Source: CAWGCE01 sp964480915 (GTDB taxonomy: Bacteria; Planctomycetota; Planctomycetia; Pirellulales; Pirellulaceae). Taken from it: 64,000 nt of DNA. Within the stretch, counting starts at the first letter, position 1. Every line of letters begins with the position of its first letter. The position numbers were made by a program, and so were the translations under genes. Below the pieces are notes generated by a model that saw nothing but the letters and a program-made list of their open reading frames with translations, did no database searches and was not told where the DNA came from. The stretch is taken from positions 1-64,000 of the forward strand of contig CAYZRS010000003.1 of the NCBI GenBank assembly GCA_964480915.1, in the 5' to 3' direction. This document shows positions 27,278 to 37,964 of this stretch, one piece after another.

Positions 27278-30200
27278 ATGTCGAGTCATGAAGTCGGGAG
27301 CAAGCCCGCGCAAGAACCGTTGGCGATCGTTGGCATTGGCTGTCGGTTACCGGGCGGAGTCGTCGATAGTGAAACGTTTTGGAATTTTCTTGCGGCTGGC
27401 GAATCGGGGATCGTGGAAGTCCCTGAGGATCGTTGGACCTTAGATCGTTATTACCATAGCGATCCTTCGGTGCCTGGACGCATGCATACAAAGTGGGGTG
27501 GCTTCACGAAGAACCTCGCCGACTTCGATGCGCGCTTCTGGGGGATTACTCCGCGCGAAGCGCAGCGCATGGACCCGCAGCAGCGTTGGTTGCTTGAGGT
27601 GGCGTGGGAAGCGATTGAAGATTCCGGGACGCAGCCCAGCAAGTTGCGCGGCGCCAAGGTCGGCTGCTTTGTCGGCGTTTCGACGCATGACTACTCGGGG
27701 ATTCAAGGCGAGACGATCGACAATAGCGACGCGCATACGAACAGCGGAATCACGCTCAGTATTGCCGCCAATCGCGTCTCTTATCTGCTCGACCTCACCG
27801 GACCATCTTTGTCGGTCGACACCGCTTGCTCGTCGTCACTTGTGGCGCTGTCGATCGCTTGCCGCAGTATTTGGGCTGGCGAGTGTGACGCCGCTTTGGT
27901 GGGTGGCGTGAATTGCATGTGCACGCCGCATCCAACCGTCGGTTTTGCCAAAGCTTCGATGCTGTCGCCGGATGGTCAGTGCTTTGCTTTCGACGCGCGA
28001 GCGAACGGTTACGTCCGCGGTGAAGGTGCCGGCATGGTCTACTTCAAACGACTGAGCCAGGCGTTGGCCGATAACGACCGGATTTATTCGGTCATTCGGG
28101 CCGCCGTGATGAACCAAGACGGACACACGTCGTCGATGACGGTGCCGGGTGCGGACGCGCAAGCGGCCATGCTGCGACGCGCCTACATGGAAGCGGGGCT
28201 CGATCCGACCAGCGTCATGTACATGGAAGCGCACGGAACGGGGACGCCGGTTGGAGATCCGATCGAGTTGTCGGCGCTCGGTCGCGTGCTGTCCAAGGGG
28301 CGCACGGAAGAGGATCGCTGTCTCGTCGGTAGCGTGAAGTCGAACATTGGCCACTTGGAAGCCGGTTCAGGCATTGCAGGCTTGATCAAGGCGTCGCTCG
28401 TGCTGCACAAAGATCAGGTGCCGCCCAACGCCAACTTCCAATCGCCAAACCCCAACATTCCGTTTGATGAGTTGAAACTGAAGGTGGCGACCGAGTTGCA
28501 GCCGCTGCCCCATGCGAATGGTGACTTGCCTGTCACGGCGGTTAACTCCTTCGGATTTGGTGGTACGAATTCGCACGCGGTCCTTCAAGCGGCTCCTGTC
28601 GACTCGTTAAAGCCGTTGGGTCGTGAGCCGGAAGTGAAGGCGGAGCGGCCTTTTGCGCTGCCAGTCAGCGCTCGCGAAGCGGTATCGCTGAAGTCTTATG
28701 TCGAATCATACATTCAGCACTTGGGCGAGAGTATCGAATCGCTCAATGATGTCTGCTACACGGCTGGTGCTCGGAAAGAGCACCACGACGAGCGATTGAT
28801 GTTCGTCGGTGCGGATAAGAGTGAGCTAGTTAGCAACATGCAGGCGTGGCTCGACAACGAAAATCGCGCCGAAGGAGAAGAGGCGGCGGAGCTGACCGGT
28901 GTCCATGTCGGCCGCGCGACGGCCGATCCGAAGCCGCCCGTGTTTGTCTTTACCGGACAGGGCGCTCAGTGGTGGAAGATGGGGCAGGACCTGTTGGTCC
29001 GCGAGCCGATCTTTCGCAAGACGCTCGAGCGCATCGATGAGATCCTAAAGCAGTACGGCGATTTCACGCTGATCGAGGAAATGAGCCGCAGCGAAGAGAC
29101 GTCGCGGATCAACGACACGAATATCGCCCAACCGGCGATCTTCGGTTTGCAAGTCGCGCTGGCCGAATTGTGGAAGTCGTGGGGCGTGGAACCTGCGAAG
29201 GTCGTCGGGCACAGTGTGGGAGAAGTCGCAGCGGCCTACGTCGCCGGCATCTACAGTTTGGAAGATGCCGTCAAGGTGATTTACCATCGCAGCCGTCTGC
29301 AAAACACGACGCAGGGTCAGGGCAAGATGATCGCCGTTGGCATGTCGTCGAAAGAAGTCCGCGATTTGATAGGCGAGCAGGCAGCGGCGGTCAAGATTGC
29401 TGCGGTCAACAGTTCGAATTTGGTCACGATTGCTGGCGAGACCGAACCGCTGCAAGAGATTGAAGAGAAGTTGAAGGCGGCGGGCACGTTCCACAAGGTC
29501 CTGCCGGTCGACTATCCGTTCCATACGCACCTGATGGACCCGATCAAGGCCGAATTGTTCGCGGTGTTGGCCGACATCAAGCCACAACCGGCTCGGATTC
29601 CCTTCATCTCGACCGTGACCGGTGGCGTTTATCAGGCCGAGCAAATGGACGCCAGTTACTGGTGGGCCAATGTGCGCAATCCGGTTCTGTTTGCTCCGGC
29701 GATCGGCAATGTTGTGCGAGGCGGCGATGAGCTGTTCCTCGAATTGGGGCCGCACCCTGCCCTTCGCAATCCGTTGAACGACGCGCTGCAAGCTCAAGGC
29801 GTTAAGGGCGCTGTGTTTCACTCGCTGATGCGAAAGACCGATGAGTCGCAGAACCTGCTGCAGAATGTCGCCGGACTACACGCTTACGGCGTCGAGATCG
29901 ATTGGGCGGCGCTGAATCAATCGGCTGGAAAATTCGTCAGGCTGCCCAGGTATCCTTGGAACCGAGAACGATTCTGGTTGGAAGGGACCGTTTGCAATAA
30001 CAACCGCGTGGGACCGAGCACGCATCCGTTGCTCGGCAAACGTCTGGAAAGCGGCAACCCGACGTGGGAATTCCAGATGGACCCGCGGATCTTTACCTAC
30101 CTCGAAAGCCATCGCTTCTGGGGTAGCATCCTGTTTCCGGCAGCCGGTTACGGTGAAATTTCGCTCGCGTTGGCTCGCGCGGTCTTCCCAGACCAGCACT

Positions 30201-33200
30201 ACACCGTGGAGGATATGGTTGTCAAAAAGGCGCTCTTCCTCAGCGAAGAGGCTGTGCCGACAGTTCGCGTCGAATTCAACCCGATCGATAAGTCGTACAC
30301 GATCAAATCAAGTACCGATCTCAAGGATTGGGATTTGCACGTGGAAGGTCGTTTGACGCTCTATCAGTCAGAGACACCGGCAAAAATCGACTTGGAAGCG
30401 TTGAAGCAAAGCTTGCCTTTGCTGACAGGCCACGACCAGTATTACAAAGAGCTCGATGATGCCGGTTTCCATTTCGGACCCCACTTCAAACTGATCAAGA
30501 ACGTGTTGCACGACCGCGCGCGAGCGATGATCGAGGTGATCGTTCCCGATGCGACGGTCGATCCGATGGGGCGCGCATATCCGGAAGGTCAGGTCGTCGA
30601 TTGTGCTCCAGGTCATCACTTCCACCCGATCTTGCTCGACGCCTGCCTGCAGGTTGGTAAAGCGGCGATTGACGCGCCGGAAACGAATACGGCGTCGAAG
30701 AATCTCTACTTGCCACGTCGTTTGGGCCGGGTCCGACTATACACGACGGAGATTCCACCCCGTTTCTGGGCCTATGGAAAGCAACGCGTCTTCACCGAGG
30801 ACATGATCAGCTTCGATATCGAGGTGTATGACGACGAGGGGAACCGAGTCGCCGACATCTTCGATTTCCGTACCGAGCCGATGGAGCATATTCGTGACGA
30901 CGATGATGTCGAATCGAACCTCTACAACTACGTTTGGCAGTCGGCCGCCGAACTTGCGAACGAGGACGAAGCTGCGGCGGAGCCGAGCGGTGAAGAAGTG
31001 GCTGCCGGGGAAGCGGTCGTCGATCCGGTTGTCGGTAAGAGCTTCGCTGTGTTTCAGGATAGCACCGGTGTCGCCGAGGCCGTGGCGAGTCAGTTAGAGT
31101 CACGCGGTGCCAACGTCTTCCGTCTGAGCATCGGCAACGAATTCAATGCCGTTTCGACGAAGGAATTCACCGTCACGCTGACGAACGAAGAGGATATTAA
31201 GATTGCGCTCTCGAGCATCGAGGTGCTAAATGGGATCGTCCACTGCTGGTCGTTGGATCACAGTGATCGTGCCGATCTGGGGGAAGCCGAGATCGAGCAT
31301 GCCCAGCAGACGGGTGTGTTGAGCGCCTTGAAGATGGCTCATGTATTGGCCGGCCTGGGCACGCAAGGACATGTCTACTTCGTGACGCGTGACGCGCAGT
31401 CGGTTGCCGATGGCGATCAGATCACTCGCCCTTTATCGTCGGCGATTAACGGCATGGCCCGCGTCGCCTTCAACGAAAATCCCGATATGCGTTGGCGCAC
31501 AATCGACCTGCAAGCGGCCGGTTCGGACAGCGACGCTGCCAATATCGTTGCCGAGATCGCGACGGCCGACAGCGAACCAGAAGTCGCGTATCGCGGCGGT
31601 GAGCGCATGCTGAAACGCATTCAGCGTGTTCGGGCGACCGAGTTTCCTCGTCGCTTAAAGAATGCGATTCAGCCCGACGGTTCGATCATTCCTTATCACC
31701 TGCAGATCGAGACGCCCGGGATTCTGTCGAATCTTTCGCTGGACGAAACGCGTCGACGCGAACCGGGGCCTGGGGAAGTAGAAGCGCAAGTCATTGCGGC
31801 CGGTATCAATTTCCGGAACGTGATGAAGGCACTCGGCATGCCGATCGGGAACACGATTGCTTTCCCGGGCTACGGCGAAGATTTTGCCGGAACCGTTCTG
31901 CGGGTTGGCGAAGGTGTCGATCACTTGAAGCCCGGCGATCATATCTTGGGAATGGGAGCTGGCACGTTCCGCGGATTCGTGACGACCGACGCTCGCGCCG
32001 TGTTCAAGAAGCCAGAAGCGATTTCATTCGCTGATGCAGCGACAATTCCGACCGTCTTTTCGACCGCTTATTACGCACTGGTCTGGCTCGCGAACATGCG
32101 GAAGGGTGAAAAGGTTCTGATCCACGCCGGTACCGGTGGCGTCGGGCAAGCGGCCATTCAGATCGCTAAGGAACTTGGCCTGGAGGTCTTTGCGACGGCC
32201 GGTACCCCGGAGAAACGTGATTTACTCTTAGAGTTGGGTGCCGACCATGCGATGCACTCCCGGACGCTCGATTTCGTCAATGACGTGATGCGAATCACCG
32301 ACGGCAAGGGGGTCGATTGCGTCTTGAATTCGCTCGCAGCCGACTTCATACCGAAAAGTCTGTCGGTGCTGGCTCCGTTCGGTCGGTTTGTCGAAATCGG
32401 AAAGGTCGATATCTACAACAACACGAAGATCGGAATGGAGTTGCTGAAGGACAATATCAGCTACTTCATGTTTGATCTGATCGAGTACATCGTGCAGCGA
32501 ACCGACCACATCGCCGAGATGTTCGTCGAACTGGGGGCCAAGTTTGAGGAGGGTACCTTCAAGCCGCTCACGCATACCGACTTCCCGATTACCAAAGTGG
32601 AAGAAGCGTATCGCTACATGGCTCAGGGCAAGCACGTTGGTAAGAACGTACTGACTTTCGACGTCGACGAGATTCCGATTGGAACATGCAACGAGGACGG
32701 ATATCTCTTCCGCAAAGACGGTAGCTACCTGATCACCGGTGGTGCGTCGGGCTTTGGTCTCGAAGTCGCTAAATGGATGGCCATGCACGGTGCTGGCCAC
32801 GTCGTGTTGATGAGCCGCAGTGGTCCACGCGATGATGAATCAAAAGCGGGAGTTGAACGAGTCAAGGAACTCGGTGCGAGTGTCACCGACGCGCGTGGCG
32901 ACGTCACGAAACTGGGCGATGTCCAGCGCATTGTCGATGCCGTCGCAGCCGATGGCCATCCGCCGCTGGTCGGGGTGATTCACGGTGCGATGGTGCTTCG
33001 TGATGAGTTCATTGCCGATCTGGATGACGATCTCTTCCAGACCGTCTTGCGACCAAAAATGAATGGCGCGTGGAACTTGCACATGGCAACTCGTGAACTG
33101 CCGCTCGAGCACTTCATGTGCTTCAGTTCGTTCTCCGCCGTGATTGGTGCTCCGAAGCAGGCGAACTACAACGCGGGCAACGTCTTCCTTGAAGGCTTGG

Positions 33201-36200
33201 CCCATCATCGCCGCAGCCTTGGTTTGGCCGCGCTAACGATCAACTGGGGTGCCCTGTCGGGTGCAGGTTTTGTCGCCAGAAACGAGAAAACGGCAGCCTA
33301 CTTGGACGCGATCGGCATGAAGTCGATCAACATCGAAGAGGCGCTGCGCGTGATCCGTCGTATGTTGCAGCACGAGAGCCCTCAGGTGTTGGCCAGCCGC
33401 GCCGATTGGCGTCTTTGGAATCGTGCCATTGCCTATGTGGGGGAATCGAACACGTTCGAGTCGGTTTCCAAGGAGCAAGGCGAGGAGGCGGCCGGCGGTT
33501 CGATCGGCCCACGCGTTCTGGCGGCAGCTCCCGAAGCTCGAGCACCATTGTTGCAAGACTTCATCGCCGAAAACATGGCGGCCGTGTGTAGCATCGATGC
33601 CGATGGGATCGACTTTGACACACCGCTGACCAGTCTCGGATTGGATTCGTTGATGGCGGTCGAATTGATGAACCGGATCGAGGGGGAGATTGGACTCAGC
33701 GTACCGATGGGCAAGGTGCTCGCCGGTCCTAGCATCCGCGAACTGGCAGAAATCATGCTGGAAATGATGGTCGGTAGTGGCGAAGGCGAAGAAGCGGAAG
33801 GTGGATCGTCAACCGCAGCGACCGCGGCGCTGGCTCCGCTCGAAGCCACCCAACGCACGCCGGCGTTTGGATTGTCGACTCGCCAGAAGCAACTCTGGGA
33901 CGCCTATCAAGCGAATCCGAACGGTGTTGCTCACACCATTGTGTTCGCCGCGCAGGTGGAACCAAACCTCGATGCCGACCGGTTGACCGCCGCAGTCCGC
34001 GAAGTGGTACTCGCGCATCCCATGTTGCGAGTGACGTTTGCGGAAGCATCCGAAAGTGTGCAGCAGTCGGCCAACGCCGAGATTGTCTGCGAAATTCATG
34101 AGGCCAACGGCATTGGTACGGAAGATTTGCCCGAAGTCGTTTCTCAACGCTGCAATCGACCTTTCGACCTGGCGACGGCGTCATCTCGTTTCGAACTCAT
34201 TCGAACAAAGTCGGCTGGTGACGTGTTGGTGTTTGCGTGTCACGAGCTGGCAGCCGATCGGCGTAGTGCTTCGATCGTGGTCAACGACTTACTGGCGAGC
34301 TATCAAGAGATGAGTGAAGGTGGCATCGGTGAGATCGGCAAACAGGAATTTGTTTTCCAAGATTACGTCGCTTGGGAAGCGGGTTACTTGACGAGCGATC
34401 CGGCGCGAAAGAATTACGAATACTGGCGTGACCAGTTGGCGGGTGCTCCAGCGGCACTGTCGCTGAATGATACGCCGGCCTCAGCCGAGTCGGTGGGTGC
34501 TGCCACTGCCCTGCACCGTTTCGAATTGACTCCGGCGCTCAGCCAGCAATTGTTGGCTTTGGCAGCGGAGCAAGAGACGTCGCTGCAAAAGACGTTGTTA
34601 ACGGCCTACGAGCTGACGCTCCATGCGAATTGTGGCCAGCAGGATGTGCTTGTTGGGTGTGACCTGCCCGGACGGCAGCACGCCGAGCTAAGCGGTAACG
34701 TCGGTCCGCTGCAAAACGACACGGTGATCCGCAGTAGCGTTTCGGACGATCCGACCTTTGCCGAATTACTGGCTCGCACGAGTGATCGGATTGATTGGGC
34801 GCTGTCGAATCAACAGTATCCATTGGTAAAAGTGCTCCGCCGGATGGATGTGCCTTCGGCTTCGCCCATTCGATTCCACTTCGAGATGGAACCGGAAACG
34901 AGTTTGGACCCGCGCGGCTTGCCAGCGTTCCTATTAGGGCAATCAGGACACAAGTTCTACGCGGGTGACGCCAAGTTTGGATCGATCGATATCGAGTCGC
35001 ACAACAACGGAAGCGATCTGACGTTGTCGGTGGAAGAAGCGGGTGGATTGATCTTTGGAACGTGGCGTTACAACAATCAGATCGTCGATGCGGAGTCGGT
35101 CGAGAAGATGAATGATGCCTTCCAGGCGCTCTTCCCACAAATTCTCGATGACCCGCTCACCCGGATTTCATCTTTGCAATTGGGTGGTAAGCCGTTTAGT
35201 GAATGGAAACTTGCTGCCGACAACGAGCTCACCATCCAGGCGATGGCGGATGATGTGGATCCGGCCGTCGAATCTCGACTGGATGATTCCATCCAGTGCG
35301 AAGATACGTCCTATGACTTCGAAAAATGTGACAAGGTATTCCTGACAGGTGCCACCGGCTTTGTCGGCGCGTATCTGGTCGACTCGCTTCTCAAGACGAC
35401 GGACGCCGAAGTCGTCTGCCTCGTTCGAGCCGACAGCCAAGATCATGCTCAGAGTCGTTTGGTGGCGAATCTGGAGAAGTATGGATTGGAAACGGGCGAT
35501 CGGATGAGCCGAGTGAAAGCCGTCGTCGGCGATTTGACGTTGCCACGACTTGGGATCGAGCCGGCAGAATTCGATGCTTTGTGCCATGACATTGACGTCG
35601 TCTACCATAATGGTGCCGATGTGAATCTGGCCGGAAACTACGCGATGCTGCGTGACGTGAATGTCAACGGTACGCACGAATGCCTGCGGATGGCGCTGAC
35701 GCATCGAGTCAAGCCAACGCATGTGGTTTCCAGTTACAGTGTCCAAGCCAGTCACGATAAGCAGGTTGGTGACGTGGTGACGGAAGCGAATCCGCTGCCC
35801 GGCTTCTCCCAGTTGCAGAACGGTTACGCGAAAACGAAATGGGTCTGCGAAACGATGGTTGCCGAAGCACGGCGACGTGGCTTGCCGGTGACGATTTACC
35901 GTCCCGGTAATATCACGGGACATAGCGAAACCGGAGCGGCGAATACCAACGACATCATGCACACCTTGATGCTGGGGATTTTGCACGTCGGCAGCGTCCC
36001 TGAACTGAATATCACGGTCGATTTGACGCCTGTGAACTTCGTGGCGGAATCGATCGTCCACCTATCGCGAAAGCAAGAATGCCTTGACGACCAATTCAAT
36101 CTGTTGAATCACGAACCACTCAGCTTGCACATGATGGCGAAGTGGCTGCAAACGAATGATTTCTCAATCGGCGTGACGACGATGGGTGAATGGCGAGACG

Positions 36201-36457
36201 CGTTGGCCGATTTGGCCAGCAGTGTTCCCGCCGAAGTCGTCGGACTGCTCGTGGAGGTGCTTGCCGAGGAAGGGAATGAGAATGACGATTTCGTTCCTCC
36301 CGCTTTCCAGATTCGTTTCGACTGCAGCAAGGCACAAGCCGCGTTGGCCGATAGCAATATTCGTTGCCATCCCGTCGACGACACGCTACTGGCTTGCTAT
36401 CGAGCGAATCTCGACAAGGTTGGCTTCTTCGAGTTGGTCAGCGACATCGCGACCTAG
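27278..36457 (+). CDS. type I polyketide synthase with condensation-like and thioester reductase domains
   Basis: A 3059-residue single-module synthase. Visible order with approximate residues: KS (14-440; Cys in VDTACSSSLVAL near 183, His in EAHGTGTPVGD and NIGHLEAGSG); AT (555-850; GHSVGEVAAAY); DH (910-1210; HxxxGxxxxP in HRFWGSILFP and HPILLDACLQ); structural psiKR (1230-1460); ER (1490-1800; HAGTGGVGQAAIQIA); KR (1815-2050; TGGASGFG, SSFSAVIG, NYNAGN); ACP (2090-2165; LGLDSLMA with the phosphopantetheine Ser); condensation-like domain (2190-2640; HELAADR in place of HHxxxDG); thioester reductase (2685-3055; TGATGFVGAYL and YAKTK). It should make a fully reduced chain, probably iteratively, released as aldehyde or alcohol. 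The condensation domain lacks the second His, so it is probably inactive or altered. No adenylation domain, phosphopantetheinyl transferase or other partner is nearby. Confidence 0.9.
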   Translation: MSSHEVGSKPAQEPLAIVGIGCRLPGGVVDSETFWNFLAAGESGIVEVPEDRWTLDRYYHSDPSVPGRMHTKWGGFTKNLADFDARFWGITPREAQRMDPQQRWLLEVAWEAIEDSGTQPSKLRGAKVGCFVGVSTHDYSGIQGETIDNSDAHTNSGITLSIAANRVSYLLDLTGPSLSVDTACSSSLVALSIACRSIWAGECDAALVGGVNCMCTPHPTVGFAKASMLSPDGQCFAFDARANGYVRGEGAGMVYFKRLSQALADNDRIYSVIRAAVMNQDGHTSSMTVPGADAQAAMLRRAYMEAGLDPTSVMYMEAHGTGTPVGDPIELSALGRVLSKGRTEEDRCLVGSVKSNIGHLEAGSGIAGLIKASLVLHKDQVPPNANFQSPNPNIPFDELKLKVATELQPLPHANGDLPVTAVNSFGFGGTNSHAVLQAAPVDSLKPLGREPEVKAERPFALPVSAREAVSLKSYVESYIQHLGESIESLNDVCYTAGARKEHHDERLMFVGADKSELVSNMQAWLDNENRAEGEEAAELTGVHVGRATADPKPPVFVFTGQGAQWWKMGQDLLVREPIFRKTLERIDEILKQYGDFTLIEEMSRSEETSRINDTNIAQPAIFGLQVALAELWKSWGVEPAKVVGHSVGEVAAAYVAGIYSLEDAVKVIYHRSRLQNTTQGQGKMIAVGMSSKEVRDLIGEQAAAVKIAAVNSSNLVTIAGETEPLQEIEEKLKAAGTFHKVLPVDYPFHTHLMDPIKAELFAVLADIKPQPARIPFISTVTGGVYQAEQMDASYWWANVRNPVLFAPAIGNVVRGGDELFLELGPHPALRNPLNDALQAQGVKGAVFHSLMRKTDESQNLLQNVAGLHAYGVEIDWAALNQSAGKFVRLPRYPWNRERFWLEGTVCNNNRVGPSTHPLLGKRLESGNPTWEFQMDPRIFTYLESHRFWGSILFPAAGYGEISLALARAVFPDQHYTVEDMVVKKALFLSEEAVPTVRVEFNPIDKSYTIKSSTDLKDWDLHVEGRLTLYQSETPAKIDLEALKQSLPLLTGHDQYYKELDDAGFHFGPHFKLIKNVLHDRARAMIEVIVPDATVDPMGRAYPEGQVVDCAPGHHFHPILLDACLQVGKAAIDAPETNTASKNLYLPRRLGRVRLYTTEIPPRFWAYGKQRVFTEDMISFDIEVYDDEGNRVADIFDFRTEPMEHIRDDDDVESNLYNYVWQSAAELANEDEAAAEPSGEEVAAGEAVVDPVVGKSFAVFQDSTGVAEAVASQLESRGANVFRLSIGNEFNAVSTKEFTVTLTNEEDIKIALSSIEVLNGIVHCWSLDHSDRADLGEAEIEHAQQTGVLSALKMAHVLAGLGTQGHVYFVTRDAQSVADGDQITRPLSSAINGMARVAFNENPDMRWRTIDLQAAGSDSDAANIVAEIATADSEPEVAYRGGERMLKRIQRVRATEFPRRLKNAIQPDGSIIPYHLQIETPGILSNLSLDETRRREPGPGEVEAQVIAAGINFRNVMKALGMPIGNTIAFPGYGEDFAGTVLRVGEGVDHLKPGDHILGMGAGTFRGFVTTDARAVFKKPEAISFADAATIPTVFSTAYYALVWLANMRKGEKVLIHAGTGGVGQAAIQIAKELGLEVFATAGTPEKRDLLLELGADHAMHSRTLDFVNDVMRITDGKGVDCVLNSLAADFIPKSLSVLAPFGRFVEIGKVDIYNNTKIGMELLKDNISYFMFDLIEYIVQRTDHIAEMFVELGAKFEEGTFKPLTHTDFPITKVEEAYRYMAQGKHVGKNVLTFDVDEIPIGTCNEDGYLFRKDGSYLITGGASGFGLEVAKWMAMHGAGHVVLMSRSGPRDDESKAGVERVKELGASVTDARGDVTKLGDVQRIVDAVAADGHPPLVGVIHGAMVLRDEFIADLDDDLFQTVLRPKMNGAWNLHMATRELPLEHFMCFSSFSAVIGAPKQANYNAGNVFLEGLAHHRRSLGLAALTINWGALSGAGFVARNEKTAAYLDAIGMKSINIEEALRVIRRMLQHESPQVLASRADWRLWNRAIAYVGESNTFESVSKEQGEEAAGGSIGPRVLAAAPEARAPLLQDFIAENMAAVCSIDADGIDFDTPLTSLGLDSLMAVELMNRIEGEIGLSVPMGKVLAGPSIRELAEIMLEMMVGSGEGEEAEGGSSTAATAALAPLEATQRTPAFGLSTRQKQLWDAYQANPNGVAHTIVFAAQVEPNLDADRLTAAVREVVLAHPMLRVTFAEASESVQQSANAEIVCEIHEANGIGTEDLPEVVSQRCNRPFDLATASSRFELIRTKSAGDVLVFACHELAADRRSASIVVNDLLASYQEMSEGGIGEIGKQEFVFQDYVAWEAGYLTSDPARKNYEYWRDQLAGAPAALSLNDTPASAESVGAATALHRFELTPALSQQLLALAAEQETSLQKTLLTAYELTLHANCGQQDVLVGCDLPGRQHAELSGNVGPLQNDTVIRSSVSDDPTFAELLARTSDRIDWALSNQQYPLVKVLRRMDVPSASPIRFHFEMEPETSLDPRGLPAFLLGQSGHKFYAGDAKFGSIDIESHNNGSDLTLSVEEAGGLIFGTWRYNNQIVDAESVEKMNDAFQALFPQILDDPLTRISSLQLGGKPFSEWKLAADNELTIQAMADDVDPAVESRLDDSIQCEDTSYDFEKCDKVFLTGATGFVGAYLVDSLLKTTDAEVVCLVRADSQDHAQSRLVANLEKYGLETGDRMSRVKAVVGDLTLPRLGIEPAEFDALCHDIDVVYHNGADVNLAGNYAMLRDVNVNGTHECLRMALTHRVKPTHVVSSYSVQASHDKQVGDVVTEANPLPGFSQLQNGYAKTKWVCETMVAEARRRGLPVTIYRPGNITGHSETGAANTNDIMHTLMLGILHVGSVPELNITVDLTPVNFVAESIVHLSRKQECLDDQFNLLNHEPLSLHMMAKWLQTNDFSIGVTTMGEWRDALADLASSVPAEVVGLLVEVLAEEGNENDDFVPPAFQIRFDCSKAQAALADSNIRCHPVDDTLLACYRANLDKVGFFELVSDIAT

Positions 36458-36528
36458 AGCGTGGGTCTCTTCGGTGCCGAAATAGGCCGCTTGCCATTTT
36501 TCCGGTTTGGCAGACGAATGAGGAAGCG

Positions 36529-36663
36529 CTATTCCGTTATTGCTGGTGTCGATTCGGTCCCGACCGTGGCCCGATTCGACGTCGTGGGCCGGACGTGGTC
36601 CAGGCTGCCGGCTGAGAGGATACCGAGTAAGAAACAGCAAGTCAGGATGGCGAAGTACTTCAT
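36529..36663 (-). CDS. possible 44-residue exported peptide
   Basis: ATG 36663 opens a short frame ending with TAG at 36529. It begins MKYFAILTCCFLLGILSAG, a short basic start with hydrophobic core resembling a signal peptide, followed by a 25-residue polar tail (SLDHVRPTTSNRATVGTEST). No Shine-Dalgarno sequence is clear and the tail has no recognised motif. Small secreted peptides of this form occur in planctomycetes. It may be spurious. Confidence 0.3.
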   Translation of the reverse strand: MKYFAILTCCFLLGILSAGSLDHVRPTTSNRATVGTESTPAITE

Positions 36664-36824
36664 GGTCTTGTCGGATTCAGTGGAATGACTGGGGTGGAGA
36701 GTGGGGTCTGTCTCGACCTAGAAAGAAACCTAGCTCAAACATGAAGTCCCAGCCGGGTCCGATTGAAAACTTACTGCAAAAAAATTCTGATGCCGGTTCG
36801 CGTGTTGCCGGTCGCGCGGCTCAT

Positions 36825-37964
36825 TCAAACCCGCAGAAAGATCTGTCGTTTGTACAGGTAGTGGCAGAATAAGAAAACGAGCAGCAGGCCCAGGATCGTG
36901 ACGCCAAGGTCACCCCAGGCTCCCAGGCCGTCGACCATCGGTTGGTGAACGACTCGCCGGATCAGGCGCCGATAGCCTCCTACCAGATTGCTGACCATAT
37001 AGACGGTGATGCAATTCATGCCGATCCAAACGAATGGACGGTGCCACAAACCAATCTTCCAGACATCGATCAACAGGTAAAACAGCGCCACCAGCAGGTA
37101 GCTCCATCCGCCCGCGTAGAGGACAAAGGACGATGTCCACAGCTTCTTGATGATGGGGAATTGAAGCCCCCAGCCCCAGCCGAGAAGCAGGCACACCAAT
37201 CCAGCAGCCACCAATCGAACCACCTTCTGCTGGCCCTTTAGGTCTTCGCGGCGGATCAACAGACCCGCAAAGATTCCCAGCAAACCGGAAGCAATTGCCG
37301 GGATCGTGCTAAGAATGCCCTCCGGGTCCCACTCGCCGTCCCATTTGTATCCGGGCAGATACTGGGCATCGACATAGTTCGCTAGGTTGGCTCCTTCCGC
37401 GTAGTCGCCGGCGACGCCACCTGGCACCGGGATGAATGTCATCATCGCCCAGTACCCGACGAGCAGCAGCACGGCCGCAGTCATCAGTCCGCGAAGACGA
37501 AAGTTGATAAAGAGCAATCCGCCAAATAGGTAGCAAATGGCAATTCGGTGGAGGACGCCCATGTACCGAAACATCTCCGGTCCACCGTCGCGGCTCATGC
37601 CACCATGATAAAACAGCCCCAGCAGGTAGAGCAGCACAAAGCGTCGGATGACGCGACCGTACGCTGCTCGTTTACCCTGCGATTCCCGCACTTTCGTCAG
37701 GGAGAAAACAGTCGATACGCCCATCAAGAAGACGAAGAGCGGAAAAATCAAGTCGTAGAAATGGAATCCGTCCCAGGCCACATGATCCATCTGATCGGCA
37801 ACGGTCGCGAGGAATCCTTGCGACTCACTCGCCTTGTGCAGGCTGATAACCAGATGTTCGCCACCCATGATCCAGAACATGTCGAATCCTCGCAGTGCAT
37901 CAATCGACTCAATGCGCGAGCTGCGTTCAGGGGATGTGCTAGGTGTTGAGGGAGTGCTTGTCAT
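36825..37964 (-). CDS. DUF5009 / NagX-like membrane acyltransferase
   Basis: A 379-residue multi-pass membrane protein. ATG 37964 is preceded by GGAAG. The opening RIESIDALRGFDMFWIMGGE is the heparan-alpha-glucosaminide N-acetyltransferase-like (DUF5009/COG4299) signature, with R-G-x-D; DLIFPLFVFLMGVSTVFSL and LGLFYHGG follow. About ten hydrophobic segments are visible. Relatives are thought to acetylate glucosamine of glycans across the membrane. It is on the minus strand, convergent with the polyketide synthase, with no clear operon partner. Confidence 0.88.
   Translation of the reverse strand: MTSTPSTPSTSPERSSRIESIDALRGFDMFWIMGGEHLVISLHKASESQGFLATVADQMDHVAWDGFHFYDLIFPLFVFLMGVSTVFSLTKVRESQGKRAAYGRVIRRFVLLYLLGLFYHGGMSRDGGPEMFRYMGVLHRIAICYLFGGLLFINFRLRGLMTAAVLLLVGYWAMMTFIPVPGGVAGDYAEGANLANYVDAQYLPGYKWDGEWDPEGILSTIPAIASGLLGIFAGLLIRREDLKGQQKVVRLVAAGLVCLLLGWGWGLQFPIIKKLWTSSFVLYAGGWSYLLVALFYLLIDVWKIGLWHRPFVWIGMNCITVYMVSNLVGGYRRLIRRVVHQPMVDGLGAWGDLGVTILGLLLVFLFCHYLYKRQIFLRV

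Noticed and set aside
35168..36061. Minus-strand frame opposite the thioester reductase
   Set aside because: Shadow of a well-supported catalytic domain.
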